From Lelliottia sp. JS-SCA-14 (GTDB lineage Bacteria > Pseudomonadota > Gammaproteobacteria > Enterobacterales > Enterobacteriaceae): 64,000 bases of DNA. The position numbers and the translations under genes are program-made. Shown piece after piece: positions 52,418 to 61,850 of this stretch (position 1 is its first letter; each line of letters begins with the position of its first letter). The stretch covers positions 4,526,001 through 4,590,000 of the forward strand of contig NZ_CP141606.1 in the NCBI RefSeq assembly GCF_035593345.1, given 5' to 3'. The notes under the pieces were generated by a model. That model was not told the DNA's origin, made no database searches, and saw only the letters and a program-made list of their open reading frames with translations.

Positions 52418-54850
52418 TCACTGACCTTTCGCTTCATCCTCAACTGTGACGCGGTGCGGCTGTTCCAGCACCATCGTCTGCGTCTGACTCAGGCTAATGC
52501 CCGCCGCGCGCAGCATTTTGAGGATCTCATACAGCAGGTCGCTGCGCGTTCCGCTGACCATGCGCGGGCTGTTCACGTACCCGGTGACGCTCAGCACAAT
52601 CCCGTTCGGCCCCAGCTCTTTAAAACTGACCGACGGCGCGGGCGCTTCCAGAATGGATTCATGCAGGCTATAGGCCTCCAGCAGCAGATTGCGCACCTGC
52701 TCCGGGTCAATATCCAGCGGGAAGGTCAGCGCGATAGTCGCCACGCCCTGGGCATTACCCATGGTCGCGTTACGCACGTTCTGGGAAATGAGCTGCGAGT
52801 TCGGAACGATAACCGTCGATTTATCACTCAGCTGAATTTCCGTCGCGCGCACGTTGATGCGGCGGATATCGCCCTCGACGCCGCTGATACTCACCAAATC
52901 CCCCACTTTCACCGGACGTTCCGTCAGCAGGATCAGGCCGGAGATAAAGTTCTTCACGATCTCCTGCAGACCAAAACCGATACCGACCGACAGGGCGCTG
53001 ACGATCCACGCCAGACGGTTCCACTCGATGCCGAGCATCGACAGGGTGAGCATGATCAGCAGCACGTAGCCGACGTTGGTGAAGAGCGTCACCAGCGAGG
53101 CGCGCAGCCCTCTGTCCATGGTGGTTTTCGGCAGGAACTCGTGATCCAGCCAGCGGCGCGACGAGCGCAAGATATACCATCCGACCACCAGGCACAGCAC
53201 GGCATTCACCGCATGCGCCGGGATGATGTTCATGCTCTCGAGGCCTTTTCCGCCCCAGATATCGGCGATTTTACTGACCAGCTCCAGCGGTGTGGTGGTG
53301 CCGAAAGTGCCGTTGAGCAGCGCCACCAGGGCCATCAACAGCAGCGTGGTTTTGCCCAAGGCAGAGAACAAGGTCGACGCCAGAGACAGGTGGCGCTCGT
53401 TGACGCTCAGGGTGCTCTGCAGGATTTTCCCGCTCTGGGTGGTTGGCGAGAACACCGCTTCACAAAGATCCACCACGAAGTGGATCAGCAGGTAGAGGCA
53501 GCTGACCACCAGGCCAATCCACAGCAGTTCGAAGGTGACAAAGCGCGCCAGCGGGATATAACCAATTAGTAGCGCGAGCAGAATGACGAACGCCGTCAGG
53601 CTGATCACCAGGTGAATCAGCCCCGCCATGGTCGAACGCGCCTCGGTTTGCTCCCCTTCCGCGCGCATTTTACGCCGCATCCGGTTAACGCGGATCGGCG
53701 CAATCAGGCAGTTCAGCGCCACCAGCAGCGCCGACAGGCCGTTACCGAACAGGGTCGCATCAATGCTCGACCCGACCAGCCCGTTGAGCTGCTCGATAAT
53801 ACCGAAGATGAAAATAGAGGCTGCGAGCAGAATCGGGAACGAGGCGAGGGTTTTCGCCAGCGGATCGGCGATGCCCGGCAGACGCCACGACGGATGGCTG
53901 TTCGAGAGCAGCGCGATACCCAGGCCTGCGATGATCGCCGAGAACCAGGTCAGCTCAACCAGCTGATCGGCAAAATCCATCACCAGGCGGGAGGTGTCCG
54001 GCAGACGCGTGAAGATATAGCAGATCAGCTGCATGCTGATCCCGAGTGTCACCGTGGTGCTGAGCGTGGTGAAACAGGCGAGGAAGCTGCGGCGAAAACG
54101 TCCCTGCGGCAGCCAGCGCGGCAGGATCCAGTTCATCGGCCTGTCCAGCGCTTTGCGCCCGAAGAGACCCATCGCCAGCGCCAGTAAGAGATAAAAACCG
54201 GAGCCGAAGTACCAGTCTTCGTCCCACGCCTGATGCCAGGCGTCGCTCACCTGCGAGCCGAACTCGTCAAACCGCTGCGTGTCTTTTTCGTTAGGTGAGA
54301 TCAGCGGCGACCAGAATTTCTCTCCCAGAATGCTGCCGGTATTGAGGGCGATCTGGGTTTTCAGCGCATCGCGTCGCAGGCCGTAGATTTGGCTGGAGAG
54401 ATTCTGGGCGTTAACGGCGATGGCTTTGACCTGCTCAATCTGGGTGGTCAGCAGCGTTTTGCTGTTATTAAGCTGCTTACGCTGGCCGACCACCTGCGCC
54501 GTTTCCGTGACCGTGCCAGGCGCGGGAGCCGGGCCGAGTACGTCAAGCTGGGCCTGAATCTGCGTCAGCTGCGGGGCAAGCACCACCGCCAGTTTGTTGG
54601 CATCTTCGGCGAGCTTGAGGGCATCGTCATTCAGGGCGGTGAATTTTTTGTCGGTTTTGACCGCAGACACCTGCTGCTTGAGGGTATCCAGGCGTTTTTG
54701 CAGGGCCGGCAACGCCGTGCCGACGTTGACCTTGACGGGCTGCTCTGCCTCGGTTTGCGAGGGGGCGTCCTCTGCCTGCGAGAGAAAAGGCATCATCATC
54801 AGGCACGACAACAATGCCAGGAGCAGCGGCATTCTGAACATTTTTTGCAT
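52418..54850 (-). CDS. MscS-type mechanosensitive channel with DUF3772 N-terminal domain
   Basis: Large inner-membrane protein of about 810 residues. A signal peptide (MQKMFRMPLLLALLSCLMMM) precedes a periplasmic coiled region with DUF3772-like features (about 30-190, rich in Gln/Leu heptads). About eleven membrane segments follow. The MscS core is GIGFGLQEIVKNFISGLILL then ERPVKVGDLVSISGVEGDI and IVPNSQLISQNVRN. It probably opens under membrane tension to release solutes. It is none of the six E. coli K-12 MscS homologues I can recall. The start is uncertain: ATG 54880 or 54841 are also possible, none with a strong ribosome-binding site. Confidence 0.85.
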   Translation of the reverse strand: MQKMFRMPLLLALLSCLMMMPFLSQAEDAPSQTEAEQPVKVNVGTALPALQKRLDTLKQQVSAVKTDKKFTALNDDALKLAEDANKLAVVLAPQLTQIQAQLDVLGPAPAPGTVTETAQVVGQRKQLNNSKTLLTTQIEQVKAIAVNAQNLSSQIYGLRRDALKTQIALNTGSILGEKFWSPLISPNEKDTQRFDEFGSQVSDAWHQAWDEDWYFGSGFYLLLALAMGLFGRKALDRPMNWILPRWLPQGRFRRSFLACFTTLSTTVTLGISMQLICYIFTRLPDTSRLVMDFADQLVELTWFSAIIAGLGIALLSNSHPSWRLPGIADPLAKTLASFPILLAASIFIFGIIEQLNGLVGSSIDATLFGNGLSALLVALNCLIAPIRVNRMRRKMRAEGEQTEARSTMAGLIHLVISLTAFVILLALLIGYIPLARFVTFELLWIGLVVSCLYLLIHFVVDLCEAVFSPTTQSGKILQSTLSVNERHLSLASTLFSALGKTTLLLMALVALLNGTFGTTTPLELVSKIADIWGGKGLESMNIIPAHAVNAVLCLVVGWYILRSSRRWLDHEFLPKTTMDRGLRASLVTLFTNVGYVLLIMLTLSMLGIEWNRLAWIVSALSVGIGFGLQEIVKNFISGLILLTERPVKVGDLVSISGVEGDIRRINVRATEIQLSDKSTVIVPNSQLISQNVRNATMGNAQGVATIALTFPLDIDPEQVRNLLLEAYSLHESILEAPAPSVSFKELGPNGIVLSVTGYVNSPRMVSGTRSDLLYEILKMLRAAGISLSQTQTMVLEQPHRVTVEDEAKGQ

Positions 54851-55194
54851 AGTTTGGTGAGATCCGCGAATTCGAAACATTAACGACCAACGACTGACCC
54901 TAAGGATACCTGCTAATCGCAGGAAGAGTAGAGGGAAAGTCCCATTCTCATAAAGACGCGCTTCTGCCCGGCCTGAAATTAACCGAAGAATATAGCGCCA
55001 GAAGGTATATTTTTAGACCTCAGAAGAGCCCGTGATGAATACAGGAATATATCTTTTTACGCTAAGCTGAGCGCGCTCTAGGATTTACCATTAATAGAAA
55101 GATATTCAGACGGGAAGGAATTTTAAATAAATAGCAAATCCTATTCATTCCTCATGGATAAGATTTGGTATTTATAAACTCAAAGGAAAAGAGT
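54851..55194. other. Channel / pilin divergent intergenic region (344 bp)
   Basis: No gene is supported here. It should contain promoters for the MscS-type gene (leftward) and for the first pilin gene (rightward). The right half is AT-rich. I see no recombinase site or clear operator. Confidence 0.45.
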
Positions 55195-55746
55195 ATGAAA
55201 AAATTCAGCACAAATATGGCACTGGCTTCACTGGTCACCCTGATACTGGCGCCAGGAATGGCAAATGCCGCCACCGACAGCTCGTTGTCACTGGATATAT
55301 CGGGTGCGCTTGTTTCCAGTGAAAAATGCACGGTCAACATCAAACCCTCCCTCGATCTTGGTGAAGTTATCGATACCGATATCAAAACCAGCGATCAGGC
55401 ACCGCAGGCCATGACGGGCGCGACGACCCTCTCATTTGAAAACTGTGCGTCAGCGGAAAGCGTACTTTCTGTGAGCCTCCAGGGATCGGCGGATGCGACG
55501 GATGCCTCTCTGTTAACCAATACCTCGCAATCCGGTGCCGCATCCAATGTCGGCGTTGGCGTCTGGACTTTCCCTGACTTTAAACAACTCACCGTCGGGG
55601 GTGAAGCAAGTACGTTCGCGAAACCTGCCGGGGTTACAAACTTGGGCATTAACTTAATTGTCGCGCTGGCGAAAACCGATGGCGCAAAAACAATTGAACC
55701 AGGTCTGGTGACCTCTTCTGCACAATTCAAAATCGACTATCTGTAA
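55195..55746 (+). CDS. Fimbrial pilin-like protein (plus-strand pair, first)
   Basis: Pilin subunit-like protein of 183 residues. A signal peptide (MKKFSTNMALASLVTLILAPGMANA) precedes a domain with a Cys pair (SSEKCTVNI, FENCASAES) and a C-terminal FKIDYL, where the penultimate aromatic/hydrophobic pattern resembles the donor-strand region of chaperone-usher pilins. AGGA lies 7 nt before ATG 55195. It differs clearly from the minus-strand pilins. It may be an alternative major or minor subunit of the adjacent fimbria. Confidence 0.8.
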   Translation: MKKFSTNMALASLVTLILAPGMANAATDSSLSLDISGALVSSEKCTVNIKPSLDLGEVIDTDIKTSDQAPQAMTGATTLSFENCASAESVLSVSLQGSADATDASLLTNTSQSGAASNVGVGVWTFPDFKQLTVGGEASTFAKPAGVTNLGINLIVALAKTDGAKTIEPGLVTSSAQFKIDYL

Positions 55747-55816
55747 TTTCTATTTAGCGTGAAGAGATCGCCACATTGATCTGTTCGCCTGTATCGATTT
55801 CATCAAGGCCATTATT

Positions 55817-56374
55817 ATGAATAAAAAACTTCTCTGTTTTGCGTTGACTGCCGTAGCCCTGGGTTGTGCAGGAACGGTTAATGCGAGTGACACGCTGGGG
55901 ACATACAATATGGACGTCACCGCAAAGGTGATCTCCGCCAGTGATTGCGTCATTTCGGCCCCGCCAAGCTTATCTTTTGACAACATCTCAGGCCCGGATG
56001 AGATCCGCCGCGCGGAAGACGGCCCTCGGCATGCTCAGCTGTATATGATTGATATCGTGGGTTGTCATCAGGGTCTGCATGTTTCCGCCACCGTGCTGGG
56101 TGCCGCCGATGCCGTCAATGGCAAACTGCTCAGCACCCAATCGGCCGCTGCGGGTGCCGCGCAAAACGTGGCGATTGGTTTCTACGAGCAAGTGGGAATT
56201 GACCAGCATCCGCTGGTACCTATTAACTCCGGGACAACGACCTCACGCAATATTAACGAGATGGGCGAAGCACACATCGCGATTCAGACGGATGTTGTGC
56301 TGTCTGATAATACCAAACCTGCAACCGCAGGGACGATTGCAGCGAATGCCAACGTCCAGATTAACTTCCTGTAA
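55817..56374 (+). CDS. Fimbrial pilin-like protein (plus-strand pair, second)
   Basis: Pilin-like protein of 185 residues with a signal peptide (MNKKLLCFALTAVALGCAGTVNA), Cys residues in SASDCVISAPP and DIVGCHQGL, and a C-terminal VQINFL. AAGG lies 8 nt before the ATG. It shares layout with the preceding gene (SATVLGAADAVNGKLLSTQS resembles VSLQGSADATDASLLTNTSQ), so the two are probably ancient duplicates. Ends at a strong bidirectional terminator. Confidence 0.8.
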   Translation: MNKKLLCFALTAVALGCAGTVNASDTLGTYNMDVTAKVISASDCVISAPPSLSFDNISGPDEIRRAEDGPRHAQLYMIDIVGCHQGLHVSATVLGAADAVNGKLLSTQSAAAGAAQNVAIGFYEQVGIDQHPLVPINSGTTTSRNINEMGEAHIAIQTDVVLSDNTKPATAGTIAANANVQINFL

Positions 56375-56396
56375 GTTGATTCTCACGTTGTGAGTG

Positions 56397-56427
56397 AAAA
56401 GCCCGAAGAGACTTCGGGCTTTATTTC
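56397..56427. terminator. Bidirectional terminator between the two pilin pairs
   Basis: GCCCGAAG (56401-56408) and CTTCGGGC (56412-56419) form a perfect 8-bp stem, flanked by AAAA on the left and TTTATTT on the right. It can therefore terminate both the plus-strand pilin genes and the minus-strand fimbrial operon. Confidence 0.88.
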
Positions 56428-56467
56428 CCGTTTTAAATTCCACAAAACGGGTGGTTGTCGCTATGGA

Positions 56468-57001
56468 TTACAGACGTTCAATCTGGACCGTGAGATCGCC
56501 GTTCACATTCCCCTCGGTAGGTCTTTGTTCCGTTCCTTTGAGAGACACGACCTGCAGGGTAATACGTTCTATATCCAGCGCCGATACAGTTTTCCTGATA
56601 TCCAGGAATTTACCGTGCATATCAAATATGCCAATCCCTACGCCTTGCGCGGCGAGAGATGACGTATCGGTATTGGCTAACACCGACCCTTCACCGGCAT
56701 CTGGCGTACCCACAAAACGATAAGCCATGCGATTCGCTGCCACTAATGCATAACACTCGCTGCTACCTGAAACATGCAGGTTAATTGGATTCTTCGGAAT
56801 GGTATTTCCCCCCTGCCATGGCAGCGCATCCAGATCGATAGTATCTAATGCGATGGTCTGTGGGTTCATAATCACTTCGCAACCCGTCGGTCCACTGGTG
56901 GCATTCCCGGTAATCGACAGCGTGGCGGAAACATCTTCGGCCTGCGCGGCAAAGCCTGTCATCACTGATGACAGGATTAATGCAGAGTAGATAATTTTCA
57001 T
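56468..57001 (-). CDS. Fimbrial pilin (minus-strand operon, last gene)
   Basis: Secreted pilin of 177 residues: signal peptide MKIIYSALILSSVMTGFAAQA, then VSATLSITGNATSGPTGCEV with the first Cys and SGSSECYAL with the second. The C-terminus DLTVQIERL is nearly the same as in the next gene upstream (SLTIQIERL), and AYRFVGTPD...SVLANTD matches AYKFLGTAD...SVLANTA. It is therefore a divergent duplicate of the upstream pilin, probably a minor or terminating subunit. Confidence 0.85.
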   Translation of the reverse strand: MKIIYSALILSSVMTGFAAQAEDVSATLSITGNATSGPTGCEVIMNPQTIALDTIDLDALPWQGGNTIPKNPINLHVSGSSECYALVAANRMAYRFVGTPDAGEGSVLANTDTSSLAAQGVGIGIFDMHGKFLDIRKTVSALDIERITLQVVSLKGTEQRPTEGNVNGDLTVQIERL

Positions 57002-57068
57002 GGTGTTCTCGGTTATTAATCAACAACGCAGAATAGAATTCCCCCTCGATTTCACGAGGAGGGATTTA

Positions 57069-57611
57069 TTACAGACGTTCGATCTGAATCGTCAGAGAAC
57101 CCTGTACAGCACCCGCGTTCGCTGCCTGGCCTGCCAGTTTTACCATCCCCAGACCTAAATGAGCGGCACCCGTCGTCGCCGTCATTGTATCTTTGTTGAT
57201 GAGCAGATTCTGGCCTGCGTTGTCATACAGCGCGATGCCGATACCGCTTGCTGCGCCTTCGCCCGTCGCCGTGTTTGCCAGGACGCTGCCCATTGAGCTG
57301 TCTGCCGTGCCGAGGAATTTGTAGGCGATTTTGCCCTGAGAAACCAGGTCTGCGCACTGCTCATCGCCATTGACGGTCAGGTCTACGGTATTCATCGGCG
57401 TCGTAGAAGTGCCCTGAGTCACCAGGGTGGAAATGTCTGCTTGCAGGTCCACAGAAGACTGACCGAGGTTAACGGTGCAAGGTGACAGAGTCGGGGTCAC
57501 CGTACCAGAAATGGTCAGGTTTGCTGAGATGTCATCAGGGTTGGTAGAAGCCTGAGCTGCGCCCATCACAAACAATGCGGAGACGGCCAGTCCTAAAATT
57601 GACTTTTTCAT
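57069..57611 (-). CDS. Fimbrial major pilin (probable)
   Basis: Secreted pilin of 180 residues with signal peptide MKKSILGLAVSALFVMGAAQA and Cys residues in LSPCTVNLG and GDEQCADL. Low in aromatic and charged residues, rich in Ala, Thr and Gly, as expected for a polymerising subunit. C-terminal SLTIQIERL provides the last beta strand. Which of the four pilins is the main shaft subunit is inferred from its composition and position after the tip gene. Confidence 0.83.
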   Translation of the reverse strand: MKKSILGLAVSALFVMGAAQASTNPDDISANLTISGTVTPTLSPCTVNLGQSSVDLQADISTLVTQGTSTTPMNTVDLTVNGDEQCADLVSQGKIAYKFLGTADSSMGSVLANTATGEGAASGIGIALYDNAGQNLLINKDTMTATTGAAHLGLGMVKLAGQAANAGAVQGSLTIQIERL

Positions 57612-57697
57612 AAATAATATCCTTATAGTGTTGTATCTGAATAAAATAGGCGAAGCCTTCTCATTTCAGAATGAAAAAAGAAACCTTCCCTATTTCG

Positions 57698-58672
57698 TTA
57701 TAAATAATTAATTCTCAGCGTAATTTGGGCTTTCACTTTTCCTTCACTGACGGGTTGATCCGTTTTTGCATAGCGAACCGACAGCGGGACCGGGATATTC
57801 ATCTGCTGCACGGGCAATGCCATATCGATGGGCTGGAACGGCGTCATCACGCTGCCGTTATAGAGCATTTCGATGCCCACGCCGGAGGCCGGGTTTTCGG
57901 GTGCGACATTTTTAAAGACGGTGACGTTTTGTGGCTCGGTAGCACCTTCGATATTGATGCTGGCCCGGGTGGTGTTCATGCACTGCAGATTCACGCCGAC
58001 CGGATAATTTTGTTTTGCCGCGCTGCTGGCCAGATCCTTCACATTAATCGGCGGTAATTCGATTTGCGGCTGATCGACCAGAATTTCACAGTGGGCTCTG
58101 GCGGCTAGCACCGTCATCGCCAGGTTCACCACCAGAGAATTGTCATTCAGCGAGACCAGGGACGGCAGGCGAATGGTCATCGTGCCGCCCTGAATAATGC
58201 CGGTCTTGATCGCTTCAATGCGCAATTTAATATCATCGGTGCTGATCGACTGCGTCGGGACCTCCGAAAAAGGGGTGTTAAAAGGTAATACCCACTCTTT
58301 TTTTGCCCTCCCCGGCTGGTCATAGATAACCGTAATTCTTACACCGACGCCCGGCAGCGAAGTGCTGTAAATATGATCCCCGCTTTGCGCCGTGCTCATT
58401 CTGCCGTTCAGGATGCGCTGTACCTCACCCTGGCACGCCGGAGCGATCGCATGATGCGACCCGGTCAGCTGCGCGAGAGTTTTCTCGTTCACCGACAAAA
58501 CTGTGCCCACCGGCGCGGCGCCCGCTTTGTCCGGCAATTGAACGGTTAACGGTATCGTCAGATTTAACGGCGCCTGACGCTCCTGGATCGGGCAGTCATG
58601 CGCGCGGGCGGTTAACGCAACGGCGCTTAACATCATGACGGTGGCGATTCGCCAGCAGGAAAAAGGTTTCAT
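57698..58672 (-). CDS. Fimbrial tip/adhesin-like protein
   Basis: Secreted protein of 324 residues, roughly twice pilin length, which fits a two-domain tip adhesin. The signal peptide ends TARAHDC. An N-terminal domain to about 200 (DCPIQERQAPLNLTIPLTVQ onward) has no family I can name. The C-terminal pilin domain contains AHCEILVDQPQIELPP and NLQCMNTTRASINIEG and ends AQITLRINYL. Encoded 10 bp after the usher. The receptor is unknown. Confidence 0.8.
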   Translation of the reverse strand: MKPFSCWRIATVMMLSAVALTARAHDCPIQERQAPLNLTIPLTVQLPDKAGAAPVGTVLSVNEKTLAQLTGSHHAIAPACQGEVQRILNGRMSTAQSGDHIYSTSLPGVGVRITVIYDQPGRAKKEWVLPFNTPFSEVPTQSISTDDIKLRIEAIKTGIIQGGTMTIRLPSLVSLNDNSLVVNLAMTVLAARAHCEILVDQPQIELPPINVKDLASSAAKQNYPVGVNLQCMNTTRASINIEGATEPQNVTVFKNVAPENPASGVGIEMLYNGSVMTPFQPIDMALPVQQMNIPVPLSVRYAKTDQPVSEGKVKAQITLRINYL

Positions 58673-58682
58673 CGGGCGCTCC

Positions 58683-61133
58683 TCAGTGGCATTCGACGTT
58701 CAGGATGGCGATAGCCAGCTTCACCGACGCTTTTGTCGGGATGGCGAATGGCGCGGAGCACTGCTGTTTATCGCCCCAGCTGAAATTCACCGTGCCGCTG
58801 TCAGGGGCGGAGTTGAGGTAGGCCTGGCCCTGATCCCCGACGTACCAGGTATCGTCATTGCCCTCAATTCTTGCCCGCGCACCGAAGGGCAACGGCTGGC
58901 CTTTGTAGCTCACGTTCATCACCACTTTGCGTCCGCCGATCGCTTTGAAGCGGGCCAGCACAATGGCGTCTTTCGTCGGGATCACCTCAGAGGAGGTGCT
59001 GACAAAATCGACCTCTTTATTGCTCTGCGGATCGACCGTCATGGTGTTGCGGTGATAGGACTGGAGATCGGGCACGATGGCAAAGCCCCGGGAGTCAGTG
59101 CGAATATTCTGGTTGCTGCCCAGCTCGACATTCTCCGCACCAGGGATCGCCACCAGCGCCTGGCTACCGCTGGAGAAACGTCCCAGCGTGATACCGTCTT
59201 TGTGCGCGAGTAAGTTCCCGGAGGCGTTCCAGGAAAGGTACTGGTTGCGGTCGGCGTTATAGGTCACGTTGAATTCGCCGCGGTTGCCCTGGTAATCAAT
59301 TCCTGCGGAGCCGCTTTGAGTGTCGCTTTGCCCGTTCTGCGACGCGTAAGAGACCTGGGTATTCCAGCTCAGATCCTGCCCTTCCCCCATGTGACCCGAC
59401 ACGCCGACCTGGTTTGTCAGATCGCCTTTCAGGCCCGTGGTGGCGCTGTAGTTGACCATCGGCTGCGTGGCCGGGAACAGATTCCCGAGCGGAACAGACA
59501 ACGTGAGCGCCAGCTGTTTATCCCAGTCGGACATCCCTTCGCTACGGGTCATACTCCACGCGAGTGAAAAACTGACGCGTTGCCACGAGCCGTTCCAGCC
59601 GAGCTGCCAGGAGCGCGAGACCGAGCTGTCCTGATTCGCCGTGCGGGACAGGGTGGCAAAGAAGCTGTGTTCGTCCGTCAGGGTCTGATTGAGGGTCAGG
59701 TTGTATTCGCGTTTTAACCGCGAGTCTTCGAACAGCGTTTCTGAATCGGCCCAGTCACTGAAAGACAAATAGTTGCGGCGGTAATAGCGGTTATCCAGCT
59801 GGATCTGCGTCCCGGTTTCCGGGATGCCGTTGCGGTAGGTCAGACGCAGCATATCGCCTTTATACTCGGGCGAATTGCAGCGCTGCCCCTGGCTTTCAGT
59901 GACATCAATGGCGATGCCGCCCGCACGCTTCAGGTCAAAACCTGCGCCCAGGCTCGCCGCCTTATATTTTTCCTGATACTGGATACCGCCGTAGGTGGTG
60001 ATATCCAGCGGCAGCCCCCAGGAGATCGCCGCCTGCAGTATTTCCGGGGTCTCTTCCACGCTGTTGCTGTTCGTCACATAGCGCCCCGCCGCCAGGCTGT
60101 ATTTCAACTGATGCGCGCGTAAAAGTTGCGGAACGTTCGAGTAAGAGACGGTGCTGTGCGTTTCTGAACCGTCGGCTTCGGTAACGGTGACATCCAGCTT
60201 GCCGCCGTTTGAAACGGAAGACAGATCCTGGATAACGAACGGGCCTGGCGGAACCGAGCGCTGATAAATGATGTAGCCATTGCTGCGTACGGTGACCTGG
60301 GCGTTACTCTTCGCAATCCCGCGAATGAGGGGCGCAAATCCCGTTAACTGGTCAGGCTGCATATCGTCATCGGAATTAAGCTGGACCCCGCGCACCACCA
60401 GGCTGTCAAAAATATCGCCCGGTGTGCTGGCGTCGCCCAGGGTCAGCTCCCCTTTCAGGGAGCGGACGGCAGTTTCCACATAATTTGAGAGCGTCTTCCA
60501 GCCGTCGTCATTGCTGAGCGTGGCGTTATTACGATAGCGCCAGCGGCCAAGGTTAAAGCCGTTGGTCAGATTGGCAAATACCGTGTCCTGAGTGTCGCTG
60601 GTGCGATGAAGATATTGCTGCCCGGAAAGCTGGTACATGCTGATGATGGCGGGCACACCGTCGTCCCACTCCTCTTCCGGCACGCCGGTCAGCGATTCAT
60701 CGCGCATCACGGTTTGCGGGAGAGAAATATCCAGCGTCAGTTTTGAAAAATCAAAATCAGCCTTCGTACCGGGAAGCTGCTCTTGCATGTCAGTGCAGGC
60801 ATTTTTCACGCTATTATCCTCAGCATTCGAAGCGACCTTTTTCAAATCCACGCCGAGTTTCTGATAGGTCTGAAAAGAGAGACAGGGAACGAGTTCCTTT
60901 TTGTCATTCAGTTCAAACCTGACATCTGAAACCAGGGATGGCTTTCCGTTGACCTTAATCCGGACGCGATAAGTCCCCGCCGGCTGAACGCCCTGGCTGA
61001 GGAGACTGGTGTCATTAATCACTGTATTGCCGTTTGCCGACTGTAATAAGCCGGGGTCGAAATATTCCCCGGCAAACACTGTTTTCGAAAGCATCACAGA
61101 AACAGCCAGGCACAACTTACTGATACAGCGCAT
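58683..61133 (-). CDS. Fimbrial outer-membrane usher (FimD/PapC family)
   Basis: Usher of 816 residues that exports and assembles pilins in the outer membrane. A signal peptide (MRCISKLCLAVSVMLSKTVFA) precedes an N-terminal chaperone-binding domain. The beta-barrel includes FAPLIRGIAKSNAQVTVRSN and the plug-region VPPGPFVIQDLSSVSNGGKL. The C-terminal domain has LPFGARARIEGNDDTWYVGD and a Cys pair (QQCSAPF, NVECH). The reading frame is intact. It lies between chaperone and tip genes. Confidence 0.94.
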   Translation of the reverse strand: MRCISKLCLAVSVMLSKTVFAGEYFDPGLLQSANGNTVINDTSLLSQGVQPAGTYRVRIKVNGKPSLVSDVRFELNDKKELVPCLSFQTYQKLGVDLKKVASNAEDNSVKNACTDMQEQLPGTKADFDFSKLTLDISLPQTVMRDESLTGVPEEEWDDGVPAIISMYQLSGQQYLHRTSDTQDTVFANLTNGFNLGRWRYRNNATLSNDDGWKTLSNYVETAVRSLKGELTLGDASTPGDIFDSLVVRGVQLNSDDDMQPDQLTGFAPLIRGIAKSNAQVTVRSNGYIIYQRSVPPGPFVIQDLSSVSNGGKLDVTVTEADGSETHSTVSYSNVPQLLRAHQLKYSLAAGRYVTNSNSVEETPEILQAAISWGLPLDITTYGGIQYQEKYKAASLGAGFDLKRAGGIAIDVTESQGQRCNSPEYKGDMLRLTYRNGIPETGTQIQLDNRYYRRNYLSFSDWADSETLFEDSRLKREYNLTLNQTLTDEHSFFATLSRTANQDSSVSRSWQLGWNGSWQRVSFSLAWSMTRSEGMSDWDKQLALTLSVPLGNLFPATQPMVNYSATTGLKGDLTNQVGVSGHMGEGQDLSWNTQVSYASQNGQSDTQSGSAGIDYQGNRGEFNVTYNADRNQYLSWNASGNLLAHKDGITLGRFSSGSQALVAIPGAENVELGSNQNIRTDSRGFAIVPDLQSYHRNTMTVDPQSNKEVDFVSTSSEVIPTKDAIVLARFKAIGGRKVVMNVSYKGQPLPFGARARIEGNDDTWYVGDQGQAYLNSAPDSGTVNFSWGDKQQCSAPFAIPTKASVKLAIAILNVECH

Positions 61134-61142
61134 GACGTCCTG

Positions 61143-61850
61143 TTAGTTCATTTTCTGGGTAAAGGTTTTAGACGTTGTGCCGAAATCATTTATGGCTTCC
61201 CACTCCACGGCTGAGCCACTGGCAGGGGCATGTTTAAGCTGATAGGTTTTATCCGCAAAAGGGGCAATGACGGTATTATTGTCGACCACCGAAACCGGAA
61301 TGGTTTCTTTATCGATTGAGATTTTGCTCAACACCAGATTGAACGGGGAGGCATTTTTTACCACCACCGTTTTACCGGATGCGCTCCAGCTCAGGTTTTT
61401 CACCGCCTCACCCGGATCGCCTTTTAAACCCGCCGGGCGGAAAAAGAATTTAATCCGGTTATTGATCGCCAGCACCATGCGGTTTTCAACTTTTGATTCT
61501 TGTTCATTCAGGCCGGGCACGCCTTTCACGTCAAGCCACAAAAGACTTTCGCGATCGGCAGGCAGGCCGCTGCCTAAATAGACGACACGAATCACGTTGT
61601 CGCTTTTCGGGGCCAGCCTGAACAGCGGCGGTGTGACCACGAACGGTAATTTTTTGATCTGAGAACTGTCACCTGCATCAAGCCAGGACTGAACCAGATA
61701 GGCCCGATTTTCATTGCTGTGAATAGTGACCGTCGCATCGCCCTCTTTTTCACTGTAAATCAGGCGGTCGGCGTTAAGGGTCAGGGCGCTGTGTGCAGTG
61801 CCTGATAATGTTATTAAAGCTAAAAAAGCGGCAATGCCGGACTTATTCAT
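61143..61850 (-). CDS. Periplasmic fimbrial chaperone (PapD family)
   Basis: Chaperone of 235 residues that donates a strand to pilins in the periplasm. Signal peptide MNKSGIAAFLALITLSGTAHS, then LTLNADRLIYSEKEGDATVT. The family signature is present: SLLWLDVKGVPGLNEQ with NRIKFFFRPAGLKGDPGEA. First gene of the minus-strand operon chaperone-usher-tip-pilin-pilin; the usher follows after 9 bp. Confidence 0.95.
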   Translation of the reverse strand: MNKSGIAAFLALITLSGTAHSALTLNADRLIYSEKEGDATVTIHSNENRAYLVQSWLDAGDSSQIKKLPFVVTPPLFRLAPKSDNVIRVVYLGSGLPADRESLLWLDVKGVPGLNEQESKVENRMVLAINNRIKFFFRPAGLKGDPGEAVKNLSWSASGKTVVVKNASPFNLVLSKISIDKETIPVSVVDNNTVIAPFADKTYQLKHAPASGSAVEWEAINDFGTTSKTFTQKMN

